Shown here: positions 36,545-43,193 of the stretch, piece after piece
Position numbering within the stretch: the stretch's first letter is position 1
Layout of the letters: each line of letters begins with the position of its first letter
DNA from: an uncultured Oscillibacter sp.
Lineage (GTDB): Bacteria; Bacillota; Clostridia; Oscillospirales; Oscillospiraceae
Reading direction: 5' to 3'
DNA length: 43,193 nt
NCBI GenBank assembly: GCA_910587875.1
Contig: CAJUOD010000008.1
Location: forward strand, 1 to 43,193
The notes under the pieces: generated by a model
What the model saw: only the letters and a program-made list of their open reading frames with translations
The model's database searches: none
What the model was told of the DNA's origin: nothing
Program-made: the position numbers and the translations under genes

Positions 36545-37684
36545 ATGACCTGGAAAGAAAGACGGACCGTCACCATCCTGCTGAGCATCGCCGGGGCCCT
36601 ATTCCTGGCCCTGCTGATCGTCTTCGGCATGATCTACCGGCAGGGACGGGAGGAGGCCCTGGCGGAACAGAGCGGCCCCGCCGGCCTCTCGGACAGCGGC
36701 GCCCCGGGGGACCCGGGGGCCTACACCGCCCTGCGCTGGTACAACGGATCGGCCACCCTCTCCTTCGCCCTGGACGAGGAGGGGAAGTGGATCTGGGCCG
36801 ACGGGCCGGACTTCCCCCTGAACGGCGAGACCGTGACCTCCGTGCTGGAGGCCCTGACGGCCCTGAAATTCCAGCAGGTCCTCCCCGCCGGGGAGGATAA
36901 GTCCGAGCACGGCCTGGACACGCCCTCCGCCACCCTCACCGCCACGGCGGGGACCGGGGAACAGAGCCTGGTTTTCGGCAAAACTACCACCGACGGGGAC
37001 AGCTACTATATGTCCATGAACGGGGACGAGTCCACGGTCTACATCGTGGCCGACACTCTGGTAAAGCTGATGCAGACCCCCATCTACGACATGTGCGTCC
37101 TGCCGGAGCTGCCGGACTTGAGCGAGTTGAACCTCCGGGCCGTCACCATCCAGGGTCCCGTCCCCGCGCCGGAGACGCCGGAGGAGGGCGAAGGCGGGGA
37201 GGACGATGAGGAGAGCGAGGAGCCGGAAGAGCCTGAGGAGGAGCCCGAGCGCCCCGCCGTCACCCTGAACGCCCGGCGTTCCGGCGGGGAGGATCAGGCG
37301 GCGTTGTGGTTCGAGGGCAGCGACAATGTCACCGCCGCCCCCCTGATGCAGGACCTGCTCCACGACTTGAGCACCATGTCCATGGCGAAGTGCGTGGACT
37401 ACTTCCCCAGCGAGGAGGCGGCGGAGATCTGCGGCTTCCGCCCCGCCGACGCCATCTTAAAGGTGGAGTACGCGGCCAATGGGGCGGACCAGACTTTCAC
37501 CCTCTCCGTGGGGGCCCGGATGCCCGACCAGTCCGGGCGCTACGTCCGCCTGGGGGAGGACGGGGCCATCTACGCCATGGCAACCGACAGCATCGACGCG
37601 GTGATGACCATCTCCGTGGCGGGCATGCGGGGCGTGGTCCAGGACCCCGCTCCGGCAGAGGGCCAGGATGAAGCCCAGGAATAA
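36545..37684 (+). CDS. DUF4340-domain membrane-anchored protein
   Basis: 379 residues. Short basic start (MTWKERRTVTILLSIAGALF), one membrane helix to about residue 31, then an external beta-rich region. DUF4340 hallmarks: FPLNGETVTSVLEALTALKF, HGLDTPSATLTATAGTGEQ and TTTDGDSYYMSMNGDESTVY with IVADTLVKLM. A Glu-rich linker (EEGEGGEDDEESEEPEEPEE) separates two halves. DUF4340 proteins are often next to gliding/ABC-type genes, but here the gene precedes a two-component system, suggesting co-expression. Start behind AGGAGGACCCTTC. Its role is unknown. Confidence 0.88.
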   Translation: MTWKERRTVTILLSIAGALFLALLIVFGMIYRQGREEALAEQSGPAGLSDSGAPGDPGAYTALRWYNGSATLSFALDEEGKWIWADGPDFPLNGETVTSVLEALTALKFQQVLPAGEDKSEHGLDTPSATLTATAGTGEQSLVFGKTTTDGDSYYMSMNGDESTVYIVADTLVKLMQTPIYDMCVLPELPDLSELNLRAVTIQGPVPAPETPEEGEGGEDDEESEEPEEPEEEPERPAVTLNARRSGGEDQAALWFEGSDNVTAAPLMQDLLHDLSTMSMAKCVDYFPSEEAAEICGFRPADAILKVEYAANGADQTFTLSVGARMPDQSGRYVRLGEDGAIYAMATDSIDAVMTISVAGMRGVVQDPAPAEGQDEAQE

Positions 37685-37696
37685 GGAGGAACGCCC

Positions 37697-38374
37697 ATGC
37701 GGGTGCTGGTGATTGAAGACGAGGTCCGGCTTGCCGCCACGCTCCAGGACCTGCTGGAGCTGAACGGCTACACCGCCGACGTGCGTCACGACGGCGAATC
37801 CGGCCTGGACGACGCCCTGACGGGCATTTACGACGTGGTATTGCTGGACGTGATGCTGCCCAAGCTGGACGGCTTCACGGTGCTCCGCCGCCTCCGGGAG
37901 GCGGGAAACGCCGTGCCGGTGCTGATGCTCACCGCCCGGTCGGAGGTTTCGGACAAGGTGGAGGGCCTGGACCGGGGGGCGGACTACTACTTGACCAAGC
38001 CCTTCGACCCCAAGGAGCTGCTGGCCTGCATCCGGGCCCTGACCCGGCGGCAGCCGGAGCTGCGGGACCCGGACGCCCTGGAGTTCGGCGGCGTGCGGCT
38101 GGACAAGGGCAGCTTCACCCTCTCCTGCGGGGAGAAGTCCGTCCGCTTGAGCCGGAAGGAGTTCGACATCTGCGAGCTCTTGATGCGGAACCGGAACCTG
38201 GTGCTGACCAAGGAGTCCCTGCTGCTGAAAATCTGGGGCTACGAGTCCGACGCGGAGGACAACAACGTGGAGGTCTACATCTCCTTCCTCCGCAAGAAGC
38301 TGGCCCACATCGGCGCGAAGGTCCGCATCCGCACCATCCGCATGGTGGGCTACTGCCTGGAAGAAGAAAGTTGA
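37697..38374 (+). CDS. OmpR/PhoB-family response regulator
   Basis: 225 residues. Receiver domain 1-115: acidic pocket VIEDE, phosphorylation Asp in VVLLDVMLPKLDGFTVLRRL, Thr in LMLTARSEV, and Lys in YYLTKPFDPKELLA. C-terminal winged helix from about 128 (VRLSRKEFDICELLMRNRNL, VYISFLRKKLAHIGAKVRIR, IRMVGYCLEEES). Start behind TAAGGAGGAACGCCC, 12 bp after the DUF4340 gene. Its partner kinase follows after a 210-bp gap with strong hairpins. Confidence 0.96.
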   Translation: MRVLVIEDEVRLAATLQDLLELNGYTADVRHDGESGLDDALTGIYDVVLLDVMLPKLDGFTVLRRLREAGNAVPVLMLTARSEVSDKVEGLDRGADYYLTKPFDPKELLACIRALTRRQPELRDPDALEFGGVRLDKGSFTLSCGEKSVRLSRKEFDICELLMRNRNLVLTKESLLLKIWGYESDAEDNNVEVYISFLRKKLAHIGAKVRIRTIRMVGYCLEEES

Positions 38375-38399
38375 CCGCCGGGAAGGAAGGGTGTGTGCG

Positions 38400-38499
38400 G
38401 GAAACCCAGGAGGGGTTTCCTGCACTATTGGAATCATAAGTTTTTCACGGCGTGAAAAACTTGACAGGCGAGCCGAAAAACTTTCGGCCCGCCTGTCAA
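38400..38499 (+). other. Three consecutive hairpins between response regulator and kinase genes
   Basis: GGAAACCC (38400-38407) with GGGTTTCC (38413-38420); AAGTTTTTCACG (38438-38449) with CGTGAAAAACTT (38451-38462); TTGACAGGCG (38461-38470) with CGCCTGTCAA (38490-38499), extended by GCCGAAA / TTTCGGC. No strong T run follows, so they may lower kinase expression or shape mRNA stability rather than end transcription. 38500-38583 is a plain AT-richer leader. Confidence 0.6.
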
Positions 38500-38583
38500 C
38501 TGTGACTTCCTCCTATCTTGCTCTCCGCTTTCTGGAAGTTTTTCACAATTTCCACAAACTTATCAACAAGGGGTGAGGGGGCC

Positions 38584-39813
38584 TTGATCCGAAAGCTGCG
38601 GCTGAAATTCGTGGCCGTCTGCATGGCCATGGTCACCGCCGTGCTGGCGGTGGTCTGCTTCGCCGTCTTCGCCGCTCTCCGGAGCAACGTGGAGGATTTG
38701 AGCCGGGAGATGCTCCACCGGGTCATCCAGGAGGAGCCCGGCGGGCGGAGGCCGGAGGTGGGCGTGGAGATCGGCGGGGACAAGCTGCTGCTGCCCTACT
38801 TCACCGTCAGCCTCTGGCCCAGCCGGGGAGGAGGCTATACCGCCTACGTCACCGGGGGCACCTACAGCGGCTTAGAGGACACGGCGGAGCTCACCGCCAT
38901 TCTGGAGGACTGCCTGAACCAGGGCCCGCCTGAAGGCGTCGTCCAGAGCTACAGCCTCCGCTACCTCCGGCAGGACAACGGGCTCTACCAGAATCTGGCC
39001 TTTGTGGACATGTCCATGGAGCGCCGCCTGCTCCGAGAGATGATGGGGTCCTACCTGGTCATCGCCCTGGCGGCCTTTCTGCTGCTGCTGGGGGTCTCGG
39101 CCATCCTGGCCCGGTGGGCGACGGGACCCGTGGAGCGGGCCTGGCGGCAGCAGCGCCAATTCCTCTCCGACGCCTCCCACGAGCTGAAAACGCCGCTGAC
39201 GGTGATTCTCTCCAACGCGGAGCTCCTCTCCGCCCTGCCCCTGGAGGAGCGTCCCGCCCGGTGGACGGACAACATCCTCTCCGAGTCCCACCAGATGAAG
39301 CGCCTGGTGGAGGAGATGCTGACTCTGGCCCGGGCGGACAACCTGGCCCAGCTCCCGGTCCTGGCGGAGGTCTCGTTGTCCGAGACGGTCGAGGACTGCG
39401 CCCTGGCCTTCGAGCCCGTGGCCTTCGAGGCGGGGAAGCCTTTGGAGTACGCCGTGGCGGAGGGGGTCCAGGTCCTGGGGGACCGGGACCGGCTCCGGCG
39501 GCTGGTCTCCATCCTGCTGGACAACGCCGTGAAGTACGGGGCCGAGGGGGGGACCATCTCCCTGGCCCTGGAGAAAGCGGGCAGCCAGGCCCGGCTGACG
39601 GTCTCCAACCCCGGGGAGCCCATCCCGGCGGAGCAGCTGAACCGGCTCTTTGAGCGGTTCTACCGGGCGGACGCGTCACGGGGGGAGAAGAGCGGCTTTG
39701 GGCTGGGCTTGAGCATCGCGGCGGTCGTCGCCCAGGAGCACAAGGGGACCCTGAAGGCCGAGAGCGGCCGGGAGGGGACCCGGTTTGTGTTTACCATGCC
39801 GCTGAAAAAATAG
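38584..39813 (+). CDS. Sensor histidine kinase
   Basis: 409 residues with a TTG start at 38584, which follows AAGGGGTGAGGGGGCC and directly yields IRKLRLKFVAVCMAMVTAVL, the first membrane helix. An in-frame ATG at 38518 adds 22 residues with no ribosome site. Layout: helix 1 (about 8-30), an external domain of about 120 residues, helix 2 (SYLVIALAAFLLLLGVSAIL), then HisKA with phospho-His in FLSDASHELKTPLTVILSNA, and HATPase_c with LLDNAVKYGAEGG (N box) and SGFGLGLSIAAVVAQ (G boxes). No HAMP domain is evident. Pairs with the response regulator at 37697. The signal is unknown. Confidence 0.94.
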   Translation: MIRKLRLKFVAVCMAMVTAVLAVVCFAVFAALRSNVEDLSREMLHRVIQEEPGGRRPEVGVEIGGDKLLLPYFTVSLWPSRGGGYTAYVTGGTYSGLEDTAELTAILEDCLNQGPPEGVVQSYSLRYLRQDNGLYQNLAFVDMSMERRLLREMMGSYLVIALAAFLLLLGVSAILARWATGPVERAWRQQRQFLSDASHELKTPLTVILSNAELLSALPLEERPARWTDNILSESHQMKRLVEEMLTLARADNLAQLPVLAEVSLSETVEDCALAFEPVAFEAGKPLEYAVAEGVQVLGDRDRLRRLVSILLDNAVKYGAEGGTISLALEKAGSQARLTVSNPGEPIPAEQLNRLFERFYRADASRGEKSGFGLGLSIAAVVAQEHKGTLKAESGREGTRFVFTMPLKK

Positions 39814-39826
39814 GGACGGGGAAGCC

Positions 39827-39855
39827 TTGACCTTTGGGCGCTTTTACGGTAGAAT
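39827..39855 (+). promoter_or_regulatory. Promoter of the 48-residue gene
   Basis: TTGACC (39827-39832), 17-nt spacer, TAGAAT (39850-39855). Confidence 0.78.
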
Positions 39856-39888
39856 GGAACCATCCCAGCCAGGAAAGGAGCGTTTAAC

Positions 39889-40035
39889 GTGGGAATGACA
39901 GACAGCCAATTCAAGGCCTTTATTCGTTTTGTGCTGAACGATCTGCAGGAAGTAAAGGCAGAAAAAAATGATGAGGCAAGGAACGCGAAGCTGGACCAAA
40001 TCATTGACACCATGCAAAAGGCCCTGGAGGACTGA
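39889..40035 (+). CDS. Small conserved-looking protein, 48 residues
   Basis: GTG start at 39889, 8 nt after AAGGAG (the in-frame ATG at 39895 is too far at 14 nt). The peptide starts MGMTDSQFKAFIRFVLNDLQ and continues as a charged helix with KAEKNDEARNAKLDQIID and a final ALED. It is hydrophilic and probably all-helical, without membrane segment or Cys. Similar MTD-QFK short proteins occur scattered in Firmicutes, from memory, without function. It has its own promoter and terminator, so it is an independent unit. Confidence 0.8.
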   Translation: MGMTDSQFKAFIRFVLNDLQEVKAEKNDEARNAKLDQIIDTMQKALED

Positions 40036-40043
40036 CATAGTGG

Positions 40044-40071
40044 AAAGGCGGGGAGCTTCCCCGCCTTTTTT
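40044..40071 (+). terminator. Terminator of the 48-residue gene
   Basis: AAGGCGGGG-AGCT-TCCCCGCCTT followed by TTTT. Confidence 0.93.
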
Positions 40072-40073
40072 AA

Positions 40074-40135
40074 TCGTAAGAAAATCGTAAGGATTTTGTC
40101 AGGCCGCCCGTAAGATTTGCCTGGTATCCTGTAAG
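40074..40135 (+). promoter_or_regulatory. Direct repeats upstream of the second two-component operon
   Basis: TCGTAAG at 40074-40080 and 40085-40091 (11 bp apart), CGTAAG again at 40109-40114, and GTAAG at 40131-40135. 11-bp spaced direct repeats are the usual binding sites of OmpR/PhoB regulators. TATCCT at 40125-40130 could be the -10; there is no -35 match, as in activated promoters. Autoregulation is inferred. Confidence 0.55.
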
Positions 40136-40158
40136 CAGCTCAAGGGAGGAAACCCGAT

Positions 40159-40857
40159 ATGAAGGAATGCATCTTAGTCGTGGACGACGACCCGGAGATT
40201 GTGAACGCCATTGCCATCACCCTGGAGCGGGAGGGCTACCAGGTCCGCAGGGCCTACGACGGCCTTCAGGCCCTGGATCAGTGTCTGGACCCGGCGGTAA
40301 AGCTCATCCTCATCGATGTGATGATGCCGAAGCTGGACGGCCTGTCCGCCCTGCTGCGCATCCGGGAGCGGCGGAACCTGCCGGTCATCGTCCTCTCCGC
40401 CAAGAGCGAGGACACGGACAAGATCCTGGGGCTCTCCATGGGGGCCGACGACTACGTCACCAAGCCCTACAATCCCCAGGAGCTGGCGGCCCGGGTGCGG
40501 AGCCAGCTGCGGCGGTACACGTCCCTGGGGGACGTAAACGCCGAGGGACGGCAGGGCCTCATCATCAACGGGCGGCTGACCTATGATCCCGCCGGGCGGA
40601 CCCTCCGGGCCGACGGGGACGAGGTGCGGCTGACCCCCACGGAGACCAAGATCGTGGACCTTCTCATCCGCCACCCCGGGCAGGTCTTCCCCGCCGAGGA
40701 GATCTACCGCCGGGTGTGGAACGAGGACGCCTTTTCCTGCGAGAACACGGTGATGGTGCACATCCGCCGCATCCGGGAGAAGATCGAGCTGAATCCCAAG
40801 GAGCCAGATTATATCAAGGTGGTGTGGGGCATTGGATACAAAATGGAACAGCATTAA
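40159..40857 (+). CDS. OmpR/PhoB-family response regulator
   Basis: 232 residues. Receiver: ILVVDDDPEIVNAIAITLER at the start with the acidic pair, phosphorylation Asp in LILIDVMMPKLDGLSALLRI, VIVLSAKSEDTDKILGLSMG, and DDYVTKPYNPQELAARVRSQ. Winged helix: EVRLTPTETKIVDLLIRHPG, QVFPAEEIYRRVWNEDAFSC and ENTVMVHIRRIREKIELNPK. The pattern is that of VanR-like regulators, which does not imply vancomycin resistance: no van genes are here. Start behind AAGGGAGGAAACCCGAT. Overlaps its kinase gene by 26 bp. Confidence 0.96.
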   Translation: MKECILVVDDDPEIVNAIAITLEREGYQVRRAYDGLQALDQCLDPAVKLILIDVMMPKLDGLSALLRIRERRNLPVIVLSAKSEDTDKILGLSMGADDYVTKPYNPQELAARVRSQLRRYTSLGDVNAEGRQGLIINGRLTYDPAGRTLRADGDEVRLTPTETKIVDLLIRHPGQVFPAEEIYRRVWNEDAFSCENTVMVHIRRIREKIELNPKEPDYIKVVWGIGYKMEQH

Positions 40858-43105
40858 GGCCCTGGCGGGCTTCCTGGCCTTCTTCTTGGGCGTGACGTTG
40901 GTCCTCTCCAGCCTGGGGGCCGTGGGGAACCGAATCGCCTGGGAGCGGGACCCCGTTCCCCGCTGGGAGACGGACTGGCAGGAGACGGACGCCTTTCGGG
41001 ACGAGGCCGCCCGCTATCTCCGGGAGTTTCTGACCATCGGCGCCGGGGGGAAGGTGGACTTCTACGACCGGGCCTACTGGTCGGAGTACGGCGGGGACGT
41101 GTCCGTGGTCCAGGAGGCGGAGGCCTACCGCTCCTGGTGGGGCTTCTACCCCTTTACCGAGGCCGTAATAGTGGACCGGGGAATTACGGAGTCCGATTTC
41201 TCCGAGTCTGAACCGGCCAGGAATGAGCCCGAGGTGGAACGGGAGCCGGACGAGGCCTACCGGGGGGACAAGAACGTCCTCTACTTCATCGAGACGGCGG
41301 ACAGGAAAACCTATACCAACACGGCGGGGGGCAAGGCCTTCTTCCAGGCCAAGGCCGTGTCGGACTACAATTTCTACCTGTTCTTCCAGGACGGCAAGGT
41401 CTCCATCACCAAGGACAGGGCCGCCCAGGACGTGTACGGCAACGGCCTGTACACCGGGGAGTCCCAGTGGTTTGTCCCCGGCTACGACAACTTCCCCGTG
41501 AGCCGCGATCTGGAGGGCGTGACGGTGTTCATGGCCGTCCGGCGGGAGCCCCAGCGGTATTACGGCATGGACTACGCCCACGGCGGGACCTATTACAACA
41601 GCGCTTTCTACTACGTGGCCCAGCAGGTGGAGCAGAGCCGGAGCTTTTACCGGACCCAGGCGGCGCTGTTCGGCGGGGGGCTGGCGTGCCTCGTGCTGTG
41701 GCTGATCTGGAAGCGGCACTGCCTCGGCCTCCTGCGGAGGCTGGCCGGGCTGACCCGGCACGTCTGGACGGAGGCCCGGGTCCTGCTGGCCGCCATCTGC
41801 GCCGTGTGGGCCTTCCTGCCGGGCTTCCTCAGCCTGGATATTGTCTATGATCTCCTGTACGGCTATGGCTGGGAGGACGGCTATTCTTTCGCCGCCTGGG
41901 GCATGGCCGTCCTGCGCCTGGTCACCATGAATCTGCCGGGGGCGCTGGTCCTCTTCTGGCTCTGCTGGCTGATTCACAACGACCACAAACACAATCCCAA
42001 GGAGGGCCGGAGGTCCCTCCTGGGCGGGCTCTTTCGGGCCCTCCGGGCAAGAGACCTGAAGCGGCCTGTGGAGAAGCGGCTCAGCCGCCGGACGGCGCTG
42101 ATGATCACCACGGCCTTCCTCCTGGCGGCGGAGGTGCTGGGCACCCTCATCAACCTGACGCTGATCGGGGCCACCCCCGCCTGGCTGATCTGGACGGTCT
42201 ACCTGCTGCCGGTGCTGCTGGCGGCGTGGGCCCTCTCCCTGTTCCAGCTCTGCCAGCGGGGCCTGGCAAGGGACCTGGGCCGTCTTGCCGACCAAGTGGA
42301 GGCCGTCCGGGCCGGGGACCTGGAAAGGCCCCTGGTCCTTCCCGAGGACGCGGACCTCCGGCGGACGGCGGAGAGCCTCAACGACATCCAGGCGGGCATG
42401 AAAGCCGCCCTGGAGGAGCAGACCCGCAGTGAGCGGATGAAGGTGGAGCTGGTGAGCAACGTGTCCCACGACCTCAAGACCCCCCTGACCTCCATCCTCT
42501 CCTACGCGGAGCTTTTGCGGCAGGAGGAGGGCCTGCCCCCGGCGGCGGCGGACTACGCCCGTGTCATCGACGAGAAGGCCCAGCGGCTGAAGACCATGGT
42601 GGAGGACGTGTTCGAGATCAGCAAGGCGGCGGCGGACCAGCTGCCGGTCCACCTGGAGAAGCTGGACCTGGGGAAGCTCCTCCGCCAGACCCTGGCGGAC
42701 CTGGACGGGCCCATTCAGCAGAGCGCCCTGGCCTTCAAGGTGGAGCTCCCTCAGGAGCCGGTGATGATTACCGCCGACGGCAAGCGGCTCTACCGGGTCT
42801 TCCAGAACCTCATCGACAATGCCCTGCGCTACGCCCTGGAGGGCAGCCGGGTGTACGTGAGCCTGAAGGCGGCGGAGGGCGCGGCGGAGGCCAGCGTCCG
42901 CAACATCAGCCGCACAGAGATCCCGGAGGGGGTGGACTTCACCGCCCGCTTCGTCCGGGGGGACGCCAGCCGCACCGACGGCGGCAGCGGCCTGGGGCTT
43001 AGCATCGCCAGGAGCTTTACCGAGGCCTGCGGCGGGACCTTCCGGGTGGAAACCCTGGCGGATTTGTTCACCGCGGTGGTGACGTTCCCCCTGGAGGGGG
43101 AGTGA
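40832..43105 (+). CDS. Large sensor histidine kinase with HAMP-like linker
   Basis: 757 residues with a TTG start at 40832 inside the response regulator gene; no better start exists before the first membrane helix (IKALAGFLAFFLGVTLVLSS). A large external domain of about 240 residues follows, then a cluster of about six membrane helices (about 275-470; LFGGGLACLVLWLIW, LLAAICAVWAFLPGF, LVTMNLPGALVLFWLCWLIH, LMITTAFLLAAEVLGTLINL, WLIWTVYLLPVLLAAWALSL). Then come a HAMP-like segment (LADQVEAVRAGDLERPL), HisKA (VSNVSHDLKTPLTSILSYAE), and HATPase_c (LIDNALRYALEGS, GGSGLGLSIARSFTEA). It is the partner of the upstream regulator; the signal is unknown. The extra membrane segments are unusual for a kinase with an external sensor. 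Confidence 0.94.
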   Translation: MDTKWNSIKALAGFLAFFLGVTLVLSSLGAVGNRIAWERDPVPRWETDWQETDAFRDEAARYLREFLTIGAGGKVDFYDRAYWSEYGGDVSVVQEAEAYRSWWGFYPFTEAVIVDRGITESDFSESEPARNEPEVEREPDEAYRGDKNVLYFIETADRKTYTNTAGGKAFFQAKAVSDYNFYLFFQDGKVSITKDRAAQDVYGNGLYTGESQWFVPGYDNFPVSRDLEGVTVFMAVRREPQRYYGMDYAHGGTYYNSAFYYVAQQVEQSRSFYRTQAALFGGGLACLVLWLIWKRHCLGLLRRLAGLTRHVWTEARVLLAAICAVWAFLPGFLSLDIVYDLLYGYGWEDGYSFAAWGMAVLRLVTMNLPGALVLFWLCWLIHNDHKHNPKEGRRSLLGGLFRALRARDLKRPVEKRLSRRTALMITTAFLLAAEVLGTLINLTLIGATPAWLIWTVYLLPVLLAAWALSLFQLCQRGLARDLGRLADQVEAVRAGDLERPLVLPEDADLRRTAESLNDIQAGMKAALEEQTRSERMKVELVSNVSHDLKTPLTSILSYAELLRQEEGLPPAAADYARVIDEKAQRLKTMVEDVFEISKAAADQLPVHLEKLDLGKLLRQTLADLDGPIQQSALAFKVELPQEPVMITADGKRLYRVFQNLIDNALRYALEGSRVYVSLKAAEGAAEASVRNISRTEIPEGVDFTARFVRGDASRTDGGSGLGLSIARSFTEACGGTFRVETLADLFTAVVTFPLEGE

Positions 43106-43109
43106 TACT

Positions 43110-43193
43110 CGCCCTGACGGGCGGGGCGGACTGGATACCAGCGATGGCTGGGCAATGCACCCCCCATTCTCTCTTTTGCGAAAAGAGAGAATG
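43110..43193 (+). repeat. Multi-hairpin interspersed repeat, copy C (cut by the window end)
   Basis: Starts 5 bp after the kinase stop codon. CGCCC-TGA-CGGGCG hairpin, the shared core GGCGGACTGGATACCAGCGA, CCAGC-GATG-GCTGG, linker GCAATGCACCCCCCATT, then the perfect 13-bp hairpin 43165-43177 with 43181-43193, which ends at the last base of the window. Same orientation as copy A at 1780-1903; the long hairpin equals that of copy B except for the loop. Confidence 0.85.

Noticed and set aside
38534..38575. DnaA-box-like TTATCAACA and TTTCCACAA near the first kinase gene
   Set aside because: Only two imperfect sites in an AT-richer leader, no dnaA or dnaN nearby; too little for an origin.
40832..40857. 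Frameshift between response regulator and kinase
   Set aside because: The 26-bp overlap leaves both proteins with complete family ends and starts; a TTG start within the upstream gene explains it.
40159..43105. Calling the second two-component system vanRS
   Set aside because: Similarity is at family level only and no van ligase, dehydrogenase or dipeptidase genes are present.
1..43193. CRISPR array, rRNA operon, tRNA genes, insertion sequences or prophage genes
   Set aside because: None seen: no regularly spaced repeats, no rRNA or tRNA signatures, no transposase, integrase or phage structural genes in any frame.

Overview
The window looks like chromosome of a high-GC anaerobic member of the Clostridia, most likely Oscillospiraceae (Flavonifractor / Pseudoflavonifractor / Lawsonibacter type). 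The reasons are a GC content of roughly 60-65%, strong Shine-Dalgarno sites, a T-box leader, a diaminopimelate pathway gene, an rpmH-rnpA-yidD-yidC-jag cluster, reverse rubrerythrin, a monomeric group-B-like [FeFe] hydrogenase, and many small Glu/Asp-rich lipoproteins. Species is not determinable from the sequence alone.

Layout. 1-1714 is the 5' part of leuS (minus). 1715-2396 has no protein gene but holds a strongly base-paired RNA candidate (2002-2214) between two inverted copies of a multi-hairpin repeat; a third copy ends the window. 2397-3963 is a T-box controlled EamA exporter plus DUF2500 protein. 4124-7204 holds putP, a lipoprotein and a TetR regulator. 7237-7525 is a small-peptide/antisense module. 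dapF and a dicarboxylate/amino acid symporter follow on the plus strand. 9975-12918 is a pfkA / Fe-S aldo-keto reductase / lipoprotein operon. 13133-14736 is a lipoprotein, a ModE-like HTH and a Cys-rich 90-residue protein. pcrA, an XRE regulator and an 82-residue protein come next, then a second small-peptide/antisense module (18001-18307), the rpmH-rnpA-yidD-yidC-jag operon, and a third such module (21396-21660). 21760-24770 is rsmA-mrnC-rqcH (ribosome assembly and quality control).

24813-33145 is accessory: lipoprotein, CAT-like acyltransferase, ECF sigma / anti-sigma pair, nitroreductase, a RelE/RHH toxin-antitoxin pair, queT with a preQ1-like leader, and a LacI regulator with a lipoprotein. 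33220-36214 is a DUF2442 protein and the redox genes rubredoxin, reverse rubrerythrin and [FeFe] hydrogenase. 36461-43105 holds a DUF4340 protein and two complete two-component systems.

The most interesting content is in the intergenic regions. Three unrelated-looking 27-28 residue hydrophobic peptides each have a strong ribosome binding site and face a convergent near-consensus promoter that would make an antisense RNA across the 3' end of the peptide mRNA. This is the layout of type I toxin-antitoxin systems. In two of them the two transcripts would start with nearly the same sequence, because the transcription starts lie in inverted repeats. All functional statements rest on reading the sequence by eye; no database search or folding program was run.
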